A DNA stretch of 64,000 nt from Roseburia lenta (lineage in GTDB: Bacteria; Bacillota; Clostridia; Lachnospirales; Lachnospiraceae), in assembly GCF_014287435.1 (NCBI RefSeq), contig NZ_JACOPG010000002.1, forward strand, positions 674,111 through 738,110, given 5' to 3'. Below the pieces are notes generated by a model. It was not told the DNA's origin. It saw nothing but the letters and a program-made list of their open reading frames with translations, and searched no databases. The position numbers and the translations under genes were made by a program. Below, piece by piece: positions 29,721 through 39,185 of the stretch (position 1 is its first letter; each line of letters starts with the position of its first letter).

Positions 29721-31370
29721 ATGAATATCAGTCTTTATATGCAAGAGGTTCAAAATTGGATAAAAGAAATTCAGTCTGACCGGGGCAGAGACTCTAAGCG
29801 TCTTATGGAGAACTGCGATAAGATTGAAGAATACGGACGTAAGATACACGACGATGCATTGATAGGTTTTGCCTGCTTTTCCAGGGGCGAGACCTATTAT
29901 TTAATGAATGACACCAGAAACTTTTATGTTCAGATGATCGCGTGTATTCCTTCCATGGAAAAGATCGGGGAGTGGGGATATGTCGTGATGGCAAACAATA
30001 TGCTGGGCATCATGTCCCTAAATCGCGGCAACGCGCCTTATGCCATGGATTATTACTTGAAAGCACTTTCCTATTGTGAAAAATACGGACTGCCGAATCT
30101 GGAATGGATCGTACATATGAATATCGGTTCCCTGTATCTGAACATCCATGAGTATCAAAAGGCACTTGACCACCTGGAGAGCGGCTATCACTATATTATC
30201 GTGAATCCGACCATGCCCGGTTACATAGAGCATTTGACGGCGGCATATCTCAACATTGCCAAGGCATATCTTTTCATGGGCAAGGAGGAATCCGGTCAGG
30301 AAATGTTTGCGACGGCAGCGCGTTACAATGACAAGATTGAAAAAGAGTGCAAGCCATATCTGCAAAACGTCGATGGGCTTGTTGTGTCATGTTTTCAGGC
30401 GCGTTTTTATTATGAAAGAGGACAGGAAGATGCCTTATTGCGTGAGATAAGGCGTATCGGTGACTATCTGAAAGAAGAAGTGCCGATCATGGATGTTTAC
30501 GACGATCTCTATGAGTATATGCGTATGCTTTTGGATGGCAAGCGTTATGAGGACTTTAAGGATTGCTATTTTATCGTCGAGGAACTGACCAAGCAGACCA
30601 ATATCCGCAATCTGGAGAAAAAATTGCTGACGCTGCTGGTTTGCTACTATAAAGCCATAGAGGATCAGGACAATTTCCAGAAGGCGGCCGTGACCTATTA
30701 TGAGTTGTCTGAGGAGATGGAAAAAGAAAACAGCGTTATGGTGGCGAGCATGATCAACATGCGTAATTCCCTCAACAATCTGGCGCAGATCAACTGGGAA
30801 GTGGAGCAGGAAAATATTGCCCTCCACCGCAAGTCAGAGACAGATCCTCTGACAGGACTCTACAACCGCTACAAACTAAACGAATACGGAGAAGATGCTT
30901 TTATCCGTGCACGCGAACAGCAGACACCACTTGGCATTGAGATCTTAGATATTGATTATTTCAAAGAATATAATGATAATTACGGACATCAGGCAGGAGA
31001 TGAGGCTCTTAAGATGGTATCCCGCATGATCATGCAGATGCAGCATCAGGGGGAAGTTTTCTGTTCCCGCTATGGAGGGGATGAGTTTGTCCTCATATAC
31101 TCCGGGATGTCAGAAGAAGAGACCTATCGGTGGGCAGAACATCTGAAACAGATGATCCTGCGTCAGGCGGTAGAGCATAAATACTCCAAGGCGGCAGAGG
31201 TTCTGACCATTTCACAGGGCATCTGCTGGGGTGTTCCCGTAGAGGAAAACAAGGTCTGGGACTATCTGCATGCAGCAGATGAACTTCTCTATCAGGTAAA
31301 GAAGGTTTCCAGAAACAGCATCCGACTGGGGCATTTGGGAGATGTAGAGAGGTTTGCCAATCATGACTGA
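29721..31370 (+). CDS. TPR-repeat diguanylate cyclase (GGDEF)
   Basis: A 549-residue cytoplasmic protein. The first 370 residues form tetratricopeptide-like helices (for example [38 protein letters not shown]). A GGDEF domain follows: [16 protein letters not shown], then [20 protein letters not shown], then the intact active site YGGDEF (452-456). It should make cyclic di-GMP from two GTP. No RxxD inhibitory site lies five residues upstream (the residues are QGEV), so feedback inhibition may be absent. ATG 29721 lies about seven bases after a TATAAT, with no ribosome site. It overlaps the next gene by eight bases. Confidence 0.9.
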   Translation: MNISLYMQEVQNWIKEIQSDRGRDSKRLMENCDKIEEYGRKIHDDALIGFACFSRGETYYLMNDTRNFYVQMIACIPSMEKIGEWGYVVMANNMLGIMSLNRGNAPYAMDYYLKALSYCEKYGLPNLEWIVHMNIGSLYLNIHEYQKALDHLESGYHYIIVNPTMPGYIEHLTAAYLNIAKAYLFMGKEESGQEMFATAARYNDKIEKECKPYLQNVDGLVVSCFQARFYYERGQEDALLREIRRIGDYLKEEVPIMDVYDDLYEYMRMLLDGKRYEDFKDCYFIVEELTKQTNIRNLEKKLLTLLVCYYKAIEDQDNFQKAAVTYYELSEEMEKENSVMVASMINMRNSLNNLAQINWEVEQENIALHRKSETDPLTGLYNRYKLNEYGEDAFIRAREQQTPLGIEILDIDYFKEYNDNYGHQAGDEALKMVSRMIMQMQHQGEVFCSRYGGDEFVLIYSGMSEEETYRWAEHLKQMILRQAVEHKYSKAAEVLTISQGICWGVPVEENKVWDYLHAADELLYQVKKVSRNSIRLGHLGDVERFANHD

Positions 31371-31641
31371 TAAAAAGCATTTTACCTACATACTCCGGTG
31401 TAGCGACGATTCACTCTACACAGGTTATACGACCAATCTGGCCAAACGCCTGCAAACGCATAATGCGGGCAAGGGTGCCAAATATACAAAAGCGCGTCTT
31501 CCGGTGGAAATGGTCTACCATGAGGAATATGCCACAAAGGAAGAGGCAATGCGCCGGGAAGCGGCGATCAAAAAATTAACGCGAAAGCAGAAAATAGAAT
31601 TGATCAAGAATCAGACAAATACGAAAGGGATAAAGGCATGA
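31363..31641 (+). CDS. GIY-YIG nuclease-like protein (YhbQ/UPF0213)
   Basis: A 92-residue single-domain protein of the GIY-YIG superfamily. The signature appears as [23 protein letters not shown], with the conserved Arg and a Glu in [17 protein letters not shown]. Small stand-alone members are widespread and their cellular substrate is not settled. I start it at ATG 31363, with AGAGAGG at 31346-31352; an upstream TTG (31354) is less likely. Its stop overlaps the start of the next gene (ATGA at 31638-31641), so translation is coupled. Confidence 0.88.
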   Translation: MTDKKHFTYILRCSDDSLYTGYTTNLAKRLQTHNAGKGAKYTKARLPVEMVYHEEYATKEEAMRREAAIKKLTRKQKIELIKNQTNTKGIKA

Positions 31642-33776
31642 AGACGATCAAACAAATCTTTTTTACAGATGTGAAAAATCTGGCAAAAAATCTGTTTGCC
31701 CTGATTATCGCCATTGGTGTATGTTTTTTACCAGCACTTTATGCATGGTTCAATATCTATTCCAACTGGGATCCATACGGCAATACCGGTAATCTACAGT
31801 TAGCGGCTGTCAATTTGGATCAGGGTTATACGGATGATGACGGAGAGTTCAAAAATACCGGTGAAGACATCATGGATGAATTGGCAGACAACGATAAGGT
31901 CGACTGGCAGTTCGTGGATTCTGCGGATGAAGCCATTGAGGGTGTGGAATCCGGTAAATACTATGCAGCACTCGTTGTGCAAAAAGATTTTACATACAAT
32001 ATGTATAATATGTTCGTAAACACAACAGAGGAACCTACCCTGATCTTTTACCAGAATCAGAAAAAGAATCCGGTAGCCAATAAGATCTCGGATACCATCG
32101 TTACGACCGTACAGAGCAACATCAACGAAGAGTTTGTAAAGGTCATGACCAAGACCATCTTTGAAGATGTCAATGATATGTATGACGACATCGAGGAAGA
32201 AGGCGGTGTGGATGCCTTTATTGAGAAGTTAGAGAAGTTGAATGACAATCTGATCGATTATCAGGATACCATCGACAAGGTCATCAGTGGAAATGCGGTA
32301 TTATCCTCTAATATTGCAAATGCCACAGATGATGTGAGTGATCTGGAGGGCAAGACCAAGTCTTCCGCAGGAAGTCTGTCTGAGGCAAACGGTTCTATCC
32401 AGCAGAGCCAGAATACCTTAAATGCCTACAAAGATCAGATGAATCTGACGGTTGATACCATGATCACCATGTTGACAAACATGGAAAATCAGTTAAAGCA
32501 GGCGCAGATCAGCGGTGATATTGATCAGATGGCAGATGCCTGTCAGCAGACCTTAAAGGATACCAACCAGTTAAATAAAGATATCAATGCCCTCAGCCAG
32601 TCCATTGCAGATGAAAACGGGAATACGGATGTGGTCAATACCCTGCAGCAGTTATCCGATGCCGTGGATGCCCTGCAAAAGATATTAGAACAGGCAGATC
32701 TGGACGGACAGTATGATGCGACCGCCCAGCAGATCAAGGATGCCGAGGCGACCATGATCTCAGATATTGACAAGGCGGTCTCCAATATCACATCGACCAG
32801 AAATACCATCAACAACCAGTTGGTACCACAGCTCAATACCTGCGTGGATAACTTAGAGGATGTGATCGGCAATGCAAGTACGGTCATGAACAATATGAGC
32901 GGCGTGCTCAACTCCATGGGAAATGTATTTTCTTCCTTGCAGACAACGATTTCTACTTCGGATAAGAGTCTGGAAAAGACCAAAGAAGCCTTATCCAAGA
33001 TCAGCACCAGACTGACCAAGGCGATCGACAAGGCAAAGAGCGTTGAGGACGACGAGCGTGTGCAGGCACTGGTAGATACACTGACCGGTGATCCGGATAT
33101 GTACGGTGAGTTCTTCTCCGAGCCGGTAGAGATCGAGTCCGTTGCGGTATATCCGATTGAAAATTATGGTTCTGCAGTTGCACCATTCTATACGGTTTTG
33201 TCTGTATGGGTAGGTTGTATCATCATGGTAGCCATTGTCAAAGTAAAAATATCAAAATCAAAATACCCGGATGCGACACCGACACAACTTTTCTTTGGAA
33301 GAGGCATGTTCTTTATCGCTATGGGGCAGGTACAGACCCTGATCACGGTCTTGGGTGATCTTTTCATCTTGAAGATTCAGTGTGTTCACCCGCTTTTGTT
33401 CTGGGTGGTCGGCGCACTGACCAGTCTGACCTTTACCCTTTTGATCTATGCACTGGTCTACTCCTTTGGCGATGTAGGTAAAGCCATTGCCGTTGTTATC
33501 TTAGTGCTGCAGATTGCCGGAAGTAGCGGAACTTATCCGATCGAACTTTTGCCGGAATTTTTCCAGAAGGTATATATCTTCTTCCCATTCCCATACGCGA
33601 TCAACGCTATGCGTGAATGTATCTGTGGATTATACGAGGCGGATATTGTAGTTTATCTGCTCAAGTTACTGACCTTCTTAGGTGTAGGTCTTGTCATCGG
33701 ACTTTTGATCCGTATCCCATTCGAGGGGCTCAACCATTACATGGAAAAGCGTCTGGAAGATACGGAAATGATGTAA
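31638..33776 (+). CDS. YhgE/Pip-family membrane protein, first copy
   Basis: A 712-residue protein with the family layout: one N-terminal membrane segment (about 20-38, [20 protein letters not shown], followed by NWDPYGNT), a large exported region of about 480 residues rich in heptad-like Gln/Asn/Asp/Ser helices, and five or six C-terminal membrane segments of ABC-2 type. The Pip protein of Lactococcus is a phage receptor. Related proteins resemble the type VII secretion component EsaA. The role here is unknown. A second, distinct copy lies 530 bases downstream with a small membrane protein between. It is translationally coupled to the GIY-YIG gene. Confidence 0.87.
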   Translation: MKTIKQIFFTDVKNLAKNLFALIIAIGVCFLPALYAWFNIYSNWDPYGNTGNLQLAAVNLDQGYTDDDGEFKNTGEDIMDELADNDKVDWQFVDSADEAIEGVESGKYYAALVVQKDFTYNMYNMFVNTTEEPTLIFYQNQKKNPVANKISDTIVTTVQSNINEEFVKVMTKTIFEDVNDMYDDIEEEGGVDAFIEKLEKLNDNLIDYQDTIDKVISGNAVLSSNIANATDDVSDLEGKTKSSAGSLSEANGSIQQSQNTLNAYKDQMNLTVDTMITMLTNMENQLKQAQISGDIDQMADACQQTLKDTNQLNKDINALSQSIADENGNTDVVNTLQQLSDAVDALQKILEQADLDGQYDATAQQIKDAEATMISDIDKAVSNITSTRNTINNQLVPQLNTCVDNLEDVIGNASTVMNNMSGVLNSMGNVFSSLQTTISTSDKSLEKTKEALSKISTRLTKAIDKAKSVEDDERVQALVDTLTGDPDMYGEFFSEPVEIESVAVYPIENYGSAVAPFYTVLSVWVGCIIMVAIVKVKISKSKYPDATPTQLFFGRGMFFIAMGQVQTLITVLGDLFILKIQCVHPLLFWVVGALTSLTFTLLIYALVYSFGDVGKAIAVVILVLQIAGSSGTYPIELLPEFFQKVYIFFPFPYAINAMRECICGLYEADIVVYLLKLLTFLGVGLVIGLLIRIPFEGLNHYMEKRLEDTEMM

Positions 33777-33789
33777 GGAGGGTAGGACT

Positions 33790-34305
33790 GTGGCAGAAAA
33801 ACGAGAATACAAAGAGATGTATGAGAAGTTCATCAATTATGAACAGGATCTTCATCTGGAAAATCAAAAGAGAATCCGTATTGGTCTTAAAGTCAACATC
33901 ATATTACCACTCTTCTTTCTGATCATGAGTTTTGCCATTTCAGAAGGGAAATTAGTCTTTTTGGTCCTTTGGATCCTTTCCCTCTTTGGCATAGCCTTCT
34001 ATCTGATCTATGTGGAGTACAGTGATTACAAGATGATGGAGCAGATGAAAGAGTTTGGCGTGGATGTTGATAAACTGCATGACGACACCAGTCTGATCGG
34101 TGAAGGTGTGCAGCAGGCAGAGAGCAACATTTCCGAGAAATTAGATTATGTTGATGACCGCATTGACGAAGGCAAGCAAAAGATAGAGGCTGAAAAACAG
34201 AGAATCGGTGCCGAGATCGAGGAGCGTAAGGAGCAGTTCAAAGAGGCAGTGATCCAGAAGATCAGCCCGGACAATAAAAATACAGATGAAAAGGAGGACG
34301 AATAA
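33790..34305 (+). CDS. Small membrane protein between two YhgE/Pip genes
   Basis: A 171-residue protein I do not recognise. It starts at GTG 33790 with GGAGG eight bases upstream. The N-terminal 35 residues are charged, two close membrane segments follow (about 38-55 and 58-76, LPLFFLIMSFAISEG and FLVLWILSLFGIAFYLIYV), and the rest is a long charged helix likely to form a coiled coil (IDEGKQKIEAEKQRIGAEIE). Both termini should face the cytoplasm. Sandwiched between two YhgE/Pip genes with 1-13 base spacers, it is likely a partner or adaptor of that pair. Confidence 0.7.
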   Translation: MAEKREYKEMYEKFINYEQDLHLENQKRIRIGLKVNIILPLFFLIMSFAISEGKLVFLVLWILSLFGIAFYLIYVEYSDYKMMEQMKEFGVDVDKLHDDTSLIGEGVQQAESNISEKLDYVDDRIDEGKQKIEAEKQRIGAEIEERKEQFKEAVIQKISPDNKNTDEKEDE

Positions 34306-34306
34306 G

Positions 34307-36451
34307 ATGAGAAACATTATTCGGATTTTTACCTCCGATGCAAAGAGACTGGCAACAAATGTTGTTGCAGTTGTTATGATCATTGGTCTGACGGTTATTC
34401 CGAGTTTATATGCCTGGTTTAACATCATGTCCAACTGGGATCCATACGGAGAGGCATCTACAGCCAATTTGAACGTTGTAGTTGCAAGTTGCGACCAAGG
34501 GACAGAGATTGAGGGCGTAGAGTTAAATATCGGTAATATGGTTGTCAGCAACCTCAAAGAGAATAAGACCATCGGCTGGGTTTTTGTAGATAGCGAGGAA
34601 GAAGCGGTAGATGGCGTACAGAGCGGTGATTATTATGCGGCTTTAGTCATTGACGAGTCATTTTCGGAAGATTTGATCAGTTTCCTTGGCGGAGACATCG
34701 AGAATCCAAAGATCACTTATTATGAAAATGAGAAAAAGAACGCGATCGCGCCAAAGATTACCGGTAAGGTAAAGACGACTGTTCAGGAGGAGATCAACAG
34801 TGCTTTTGTATCGACCATGGCACAGGCACTCTTAAGCATGAGCGAGTATGTCGTGACAGATAATAGCGGCAATGGCGGCAACTTTACCAATGCCGCCCGG
34901 GATAAATTGGATGATATGGATGCCGATCTGAATACCTATATCACGATCGTAGATTCCTATATTGCCATCATTGACTCCGCAAACAGTCTGATGGATGCGA
35001 CTAATGCTGTGACAGACCAGTTGGATTCCATTATGGAGACCGGACGGAGCATGGCAAACAGTGCAGATGCAGCAGCGGATGCGGCAGACGGCAGCATTGA
35101 TACCGTTTCGGATATGGTGACGGTCAACCTAGATGATGTCTTAAAGCAGATCGATAACATGGCAGATGCTGTGGATGATGTTTTTGACAAGGTAGATAAC
35201 ACAAGCAATGGTATGTCAGGCCAGATTGACTCCATCAAACTTGCAGTCGAAGCTTTGCAGACGAGTTTCAACAGTGCAATGGAAAATGTAAATATGAATT
35301 CGACCATTACACAGCAAAAAGATGCAGTCAATGCAGATTTTGACAAGATTGAGGCAGATCTGGATAATTTAAAAGCAGCATCTGACAAGACTTCTGCAGA
35401 TTCCAATGCAATCTCACAGTCCCTGCATGCAGATTTTGATACCTGCAAAAAGAGCGTCGAAGCCTTAAGAACGACCTATAAAGATACGGTAGACCCACAG
35501 TTGAACTCTACCATGAATTCCATCCAGTCATCGATCAGCGAGATCCAGAAGATCCTGAACTACTCCAGCGATAGCATCAAGGATGTTTCATCTGCTTTGG
35601 ACTCTTACCCGGATATGATGTCTTTTGGCAAGGATAAACTGGTAGCAACCAGGGATGATGCCATCGAGATGGAAGGCAAACTGCAGGATCTGATCGCCGA
35701 TATGGATGATATTGAGTCAAACGACCAGTACAACATTTTGATGTCACTGATCGAGTCTGACCCGGATCTGATCGCAGACTTTATTTCCAGTCCGGTTAAT
35801 CTGGATCAGGAGCCGATTTATGCGATGGCAAATAACGGATCTGCAACCGCACCATTCTATGTGATCTTATCTATCTGGTTTGGTGCCCTGATCCTGATCG
35901 CCATTATGCATACCGGACTTAAGACCAATCCGGGATGCAGGAACTTGCGGAATTGGCAGAAATTCTTCGGAAGATATATAGTGTTCTACCTGATGGGACA
36001 GTTGCAGACGATCATTACTGTTTTGGGATGTATCCTCTATGTAGGTATCCAGTGTGACCATCCGCTTATGTTCTGGTTTGCGGCATCCTTTACCAGTTTT
36101 ACCTTTACCATCTTTATGTACTCTCTGGCATATGCCTTTGGCAATGTCGGCGAGGCAGCAGCAGTTGTGCTTATGGTTATCCAGGTTGCTGGAAGTGGTG
36201 GTACCTTCCCGGTAGAAGTATTGCCAAAGGTATTCCAGTATCTTTATAAATATATGCCATTCGCACATGGTATGAATGCTTTGCGTGAGGCAATCGCAGG
36301 TACGCATGGCAATGACTACTGGATGTATCTGACAGAAATGACAGCCTATATCGGAGTCGCTCTGCTCTTTGGACTGGTTATCAGTATTCCTTGCAAGAAA
36401 TTGAATGAAAAGATCGAGGAAAGCAAAGAACGAACAGACCTCTTGGTATAA
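34307..36451 (+). CDS. YhgE/Pip-family membrane protein, second copy
   Basis: A 714-residue paralogue of the 31638 gene with the same plan. The N-terminal membrane segment is TVIPSLYAWFNIMSNWDPYG, a large exported Asp/Ser/Ala-rich helical region follows (about 60-490), and six C-terminal membrane segments end the protein (LGCILYVGIQCDHPLMFWF, AAAVVLMVIQVAGSGGTFP). The start at ATG 34307 is supported by AAGGAGG at 34291-34297; an in-frame ATG at 34286 overlaps the upstream gene and that site. The two copies share the ends and differ in the exported middle, as expected for different binding partners. A terminator follows. Confidence 0.87.
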   Translation: MRNIIRIFTSDAKRLATNVVAVVMIIGLTVIPSLYAWFNIMSNWDPYGEASTANLNVVVASCDQGTEIEGVELNIGNMVVSNLKENKTIGWVFVDSEEEAVDGVQSGDYYAALVIDESFSEDLISFLGGDIENPKITYYENEKKNAIAPKITGKVKTTVQEEINSAFVSTMAQALLSMSEYVVTDNSGNGGNFTNAARDKLDDMDADLNTYITIVDSYIAIIDSANSLMDATNAVTDQLDSIMETGRSMANSADAAADAADGSIDTVSDMVTVNLDDVLKQIDNMADAVDDVFDKVDNTSNGMSGQIDSIKLAVEALQTSFNSAMENVNMNSTITQQKDAVNADFDKIEADLDNLKAASDKTSADSNAISQSLHADFDTCKKSVEALRTTYKDTVDPQLNSTMNSIQSSISEIQKILNYSSDSIKDVSSALDSYPDMMSFGKDKLVATRDDAIEMEGKLQDLIADMDDIESNDQYNILMSLIESDPDLIADFISSPVNLDQEPIYAMANNGSATAPFYVILSIWFGALILIAIMHTGLKTNPGCRNLRNWQKFFGRYIVFYLMGQLQTIITVLGCILYVGIQCDHPLMFWFAASFTSFTFTIFMYSLAYAFGNVGEAAAVVLMVIQVAGSGGTFPVEVLPKVFQYLYKYMPFAHGMNALREAIAGTHGNDYWMYLTEMTAYIGVALLFGLVISIPCKKLNEKIEESKERTDLLV

Positions 36452-36459
36452 TGACAATT

Positions 36460-36505
36460 GAAGACGGTTTTGGAAGGCGGTGTCTTGTGGCATCGTCTTC
36501 TTTTT
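36460..36505 (+). terminator. Terminator after the YhgE/Pip operon
   Basis: GAAGACG (36460-36466) pairs with CGTCTTC (36494-36500) around a structured loop, followed by five T. Confidence 0.65.
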
Positions 36506-36548
36506 ACGTAATAAAACGTTCATCGAAAATTCAAATAGCATAAAACGC

Positions 36549-36585
36549 TTTACAAATAGCAGTTGCCATGTTAAATTGATAATAG
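36549..36585 (+). promoter_or_regulatory. perR promoter with candidate PerR box
   Basis: TTTACA (36549-36554), 17-base spacer, TAAATT (36572-36577). TTAAATTGATAATAG at 36571-36585 matches 10 of 14 defined positions of the PerR consensus and covers the -10, which would allow autorepression. The box is weak. Confidence 0.4.
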
Positions 36586-36621
36586 TTACTGATTTGTTTA
36601 AGATAAAGAAAGGTTGAAATT

Positions 36622-37029
36622 ATGAAAACTCTGAATTATAGCAGGCAGCGGGAAGCCATATATAATTATCTGCTTTCGACGAAGAAGCATCCCACTGCAG
36701 AGACCATATTTCAAGCAGTTCAGCAGGATTACCCAAAGATCAGCCTTGCGACGGTCTATCGAAATCTGACGGTCTTAGAGGAAACCGGACAGGTGCAGCG
36801 TATCCCTTGCAACGATGCCAAGGATCATTACGATGCCAACACAGCAGAGCATCCGCATTTTGTCTGTAACTACTGTCAGTCAGTCTTAGATCTGGAAATG
36901 GATAATCTGGAATTTCTGCATACCCTTGCAAATCAAGGGTTTGGCGGCACGATCGAACAGAGTCAGGTAGTTTTCTTTGGAAAATGCCCTGCCTGTTTGG
37001 ATAAAGAAAAAAATAATAATAATTCCTAA
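36622..37029 (+). CDS. perR: Peroxide-responsive repressor PerR
   Basis: A Fur-family repressor of 135 residues. By alignment to B. subtilis PerR (offset 14) every regulatory metal ligand is present: His23, Asp71, His77, His79 and Asp90. Asp90 rather than Glu at the last position is what separates peroxide sensors from Fur. The structural zinc site is Cys82/Cys85 and Cys122/Cys125 (CNYC, CPAC). Iron-catalysed oxidation of the histidines should release it from DNA. It is followed by a reverse rubrerythrin, its best-known target in clostridia. RBS AAAGG precedes ATG 36622. Confidence 0.93.
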   Translation: MKTLNYSRQREAIYNYLLSTKKHPTAETIFQAVQQDYPKISLATVYRNLTVLEETGQVQRIPCNDAKDHYDANTAEHPHFVCNYCQSVLDLEMDNLEFLHTLANQGFGGTIEQSQVVFFGKCPACLDKEKNNNNS

Positions 37030-37036
37030 CTTTCTA

Positions 37037-37065
37037 TTGACATTTCATTGGTGAGGTGTTATATT
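37037..37065 (+). promoter_or_regulatory. Rubrerythrin promoter
   Basis: Consensus TTGACA (37037-37042), 17-base spacer, TATATT (37060-37065). Only a poor PerR-box resemblance overlaps it. Confidence 0.7.
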
Positions 37066-37132
37066 AAGATCACCGAAAGGGAACAGTAAGTAATTAAGAA
37101 TCATTATAAGTAAAGAAAAGGAGAAAAGAATT

Positions 37133-37726
37133 ATGGCAAAGTATGTATGTAGTGTATGTGGATATGTTTATGAAGGCGAGCAGCCACCAGAGGAGTGCCC
37201 GGTATGTCATGTTGGTGCTGACAAGTTTAAGGAAGTCAAAGAAGGCGAAGAACTGACACTTGCTGCTGAGCATGAATATGGCGTATATGCTAAGACGGTA
37301 AAGAATAACGACGCTATCAGCGAAGAGGACAAGAAGTACATCTTCGATCAGTTAAAGGCAAACTTCGAAGGAGAATGCTCAGAAGTTGGTATGTATCTTT
37401 GCATGGCTCGTATCGCTCATCGCGAGGGCTATCCGGAGATCGGACTTTACTGGGAAAAGGCAGCATACGAAGAAGCAGAGCATGCTGCAAAGTTCGCTGA
37501 GATGTTAGGCGAGGACCTTGAGCCAAACATGAAGGCTACGACCAAGGACAACCTGGCTTGGAGAGTAGATTGCGAATTTGGCGCTACCGCAGGAAAGGTT
37601 GATCTTGCAAAATGTGCAAAGAAGAACAATCTGGACGCTATCCACGATACCGTACATGAGATGGCTCGCGACGAGGCAAGACATGGTAAGGCATTAAAGG
37701 GTCTGCTTGACAGATATTTTGGCTAA
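37133..37726 (+). CDS. Reverse rubrerythrin (rubredoxin domain first)
   Basis: A 197-residue non-haem iron peroxidase. The rubredoxin-like domain is at the N-terminus ([20 protein letters not shown], then CHVGADKF), the opposite order to classical rubrerythrin. The four-helix diiron domain follows, with ligand motifs in [26 protein letters not shown] and [10 protein letters not shown]. Proteins of this order in Clostridium acetobutylicum reduce hydrogen peroxide and oxygen and are PerR targets. It lies immediately after perR with its own strong promoter, and a strong terminator follows. Confidence 0.93.
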   Translation: MAKYVCSVCGYVYEGEQPPEECPVCHVGADKFKEVKEGEELTLAAEHEYGVYAKTVKNNDAISEEDKKYIFDQLKANFEGECSEVGMYLCMARIAHREGYPEIGLYWEKAAYEEAEHAAKFAEMLGEDLEPNMKATTKDNLAWRVDCEFGATAGKVDLAKCAKKNNLDAIHDTVHEMARDEARHGKALKGLLDRYFG

Positions 37727-37753
37727 GCCGGATTTATAGAAGTTAAAAAGATA

Positions 37754-37790
37754 GAGGAATGTGTATGAGATTTACACGTTCCTCTTTTTT
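37754..37790 (+). terminator. Terminator after rubrerythrin
   Basis: Stem GAGGAATGTGTA/TACACGTTCCTC (37754-37765 with 37773-37784, one G-U pair) and six T. Confidence 0.88.
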
Positions 37791-37872
37791 ATATGTTGTC
37801 GTCTTTTTTCGACAGGAATAACCACCTAAGGATAGGAATTTAGTGTATGCTGGCTTTTGAGAGTGAAAAGTG

Positions 37873-37902
37873 TTGGTCTTTCTGCAAAAGCAGGCGTATA
37901 AT
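37873..37902 (+). promoter_or_regulatory. Promoter of the phosphorelay cassette
   Basis: TTGGTC (37873-37878), 18-base spacer, TATAAT (37897-37902). The rest of 37791-37985 shows no other feature. Confidence 0.55.
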
Positions 37903-37985
37903 GAAGCGATAACATAGGTGAATTATACCTATAGGATAAATTGCGTTTAGACAGAGCAAAATACATAGAATACGGAGGACGGATA

Positions 37986-38351
37986 ATGACCGTACAGGAA
38001 TGTTATGAGATGATCGGAGCAGATTGGCAGGATGTGCTTCAGAGATTTGGAGGAAGTCAGGCGATCGTCAAGAAATTTGCCATCAAGTTTTTGGATGATC
38101 CGAGTTTTTCAGACATGAAAAAAGCAGTAGCGGAGAAAAATGTGGAAGATGCATTCCGGGCAGCACATACCTTAAAGGGGGTTTGCCTAAATTTGGGATT
38201 TTCGGATCTCTATCATACTTCTTATGACATTACAGAGATCTTTCGTGCCGGAACGTTTGAAGGTGCAGAAGAATTGATGGAGGCAATGGACGATCAGTAT
38301 CAGACGATCCAGGATGCTGTGACCCGCTTAATGCAAGAGGACGCAGAATAA
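37986..38351 (+). CDS. Histidine phosphotransfer (Hpt) protein
   Basis: A 121-residue stand-alone Hpt domain. The phosphorylatable histidine is His61 in FRAAHTLKGVCLNLGFSDL. It should shuttle phosphate between the receiver of a hybrid kinase and a downstream response regulator. The start at ATG 37986 is supported by GGAGG at 37974-37978; a longer frame from 37941 has no ribosome site. It is the first gene of a unit with a solute-binding lipoprotein and a hybrid kinase that carries a receiver but no Hpt of its own. Confidence 0.88.
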   Translation: MTVQECYEMIGADWQDVLQRFGGSQAIVKKFAIKFLDDPSFSDMKKAVAEKNVEDAFRAAHTLKGVCLNLGFSDLYHTSYDITEIFRAGTFEGAEELMEAMDDQYQTIQDAVTRLMQEDAE

Positions 38352-38381
38352 TGGATTTTTGACCGTATGGGGAGAAAGAGC

Positions 38382-39185
38382 ATGAAAAAGAGATTATTAA
38401 GCCTGGTGCTTTGTGTAGGGCTGGTCCTAGGGCTGGCAGGCTGTGGAAGCAGTCCGGCAGCGGCAGAGGACACCTTACCGCAGATCATCATAGGCAGTGA
38501 CGATTATAAACCTTACAATTATGTGGATGAAGACGGAAATGCAGCAGGCATTGACGTGGAACTTGCCAAAGAAGCCTTTGGGCGCATGGGATATGAACCG
38601 GTCTTTCGCAATATTGTCTGGGAGAAAAAGGAGGAATATCTGGCGGATGGACAGATTGACTGTCTCTGGGGATCCTTTACCATGACTGAACGTGAGGATG
38701 AGTACACCTGGGCGGGCCCCTATCTAAAGAGCCGTCAGGTCGTGGTCGTACGTCAGGAAAGCGGCATCAAGACCTTGCAGGATCTTGCGGGCAAGCGCTT
38801 TGCCGTGCAGGTGTCCTCCAAGCCGGAGGAGATCCTGCTCAACCATGAGGATCCCAGAATACCACAGGTGGATGAGGTTTATTGTTTTTCTACATTAGAT
38901 GAAGTGTATGCCTGTCTGCGCAAGGGCTATTGTGATGCCATTGCGGGACATGAGAGTGCATTGCGCCTTTTTATGGATTCTATGCCGGACGAGTTTTACA
39001 TGCTGGATGAAAGTCTTTATGAGTCCGAACTTGGCGTTGCCTTTGAAAAGGGGACACACGAAGAACTGGCAGAGGAACTGACCCGGACCTTGCAGGAGAT
39101 GCAAAAAGATGGAACCACAGGGGAGATACTGGAAAAATACGGCATGAGCGCAGACCGCGCTTGGAGTGACGCAGATGCAGAGTAG
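38382..39185 (+). CDS. Solute-binding lipoprotein (SBP family 3)
   Basis: A 267-residue exported lipoprotein. The signal peptide (MKKRLLSLVLCVGLVLGLAG) ends in a lipobox with lipidated Cys21. The mature part is a family-3 periplasmic-binding fold: IIGSDDYKPYNYVDEDG, then GIDVELAKEAFGRMGYEPVF, WGSFTMTERE and a helical ending. Such proteins usually bind amino acids or small cations. No permease or ATPase is nearby. It lies between an Hpt gene and a hybrid kinase and overlaps the latter by 11 bases, so it is more likely a ligand sensor for the kinase than a transporter component. Confidence 0.85.
   Translation: MKKRLLSLVLCVGLVLGLAGCGSSPAAAEDTLPQIIIGSDDYKPYNYVDEDGNAAGIDVELAKEAFGRMGYEPVFRNIVWEKKEEYLADGQIDCLWGSFTMTEREDEYTWAGPYLKSRQVVVVRQESGIKTLQDLAGKRFAVQVSSKPEEILLNHEDPRIPQVDEVYCFSTLDEVYACLRKGYCDAIAGHESALRLFMDSMPDEFYMLDESLYESELGVAFEKGTHEELAEELTRTLQEMQKDGTTGEILEKYGMSADRAWSDADAE

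Noticed and set aside
35867..36541. 224-codon minus-strand frame opposite the second YhgE/Pip gene
   Set aside because: It crosses the terminator and the end of a clear gene, and its composition is that of an antisense shadow.
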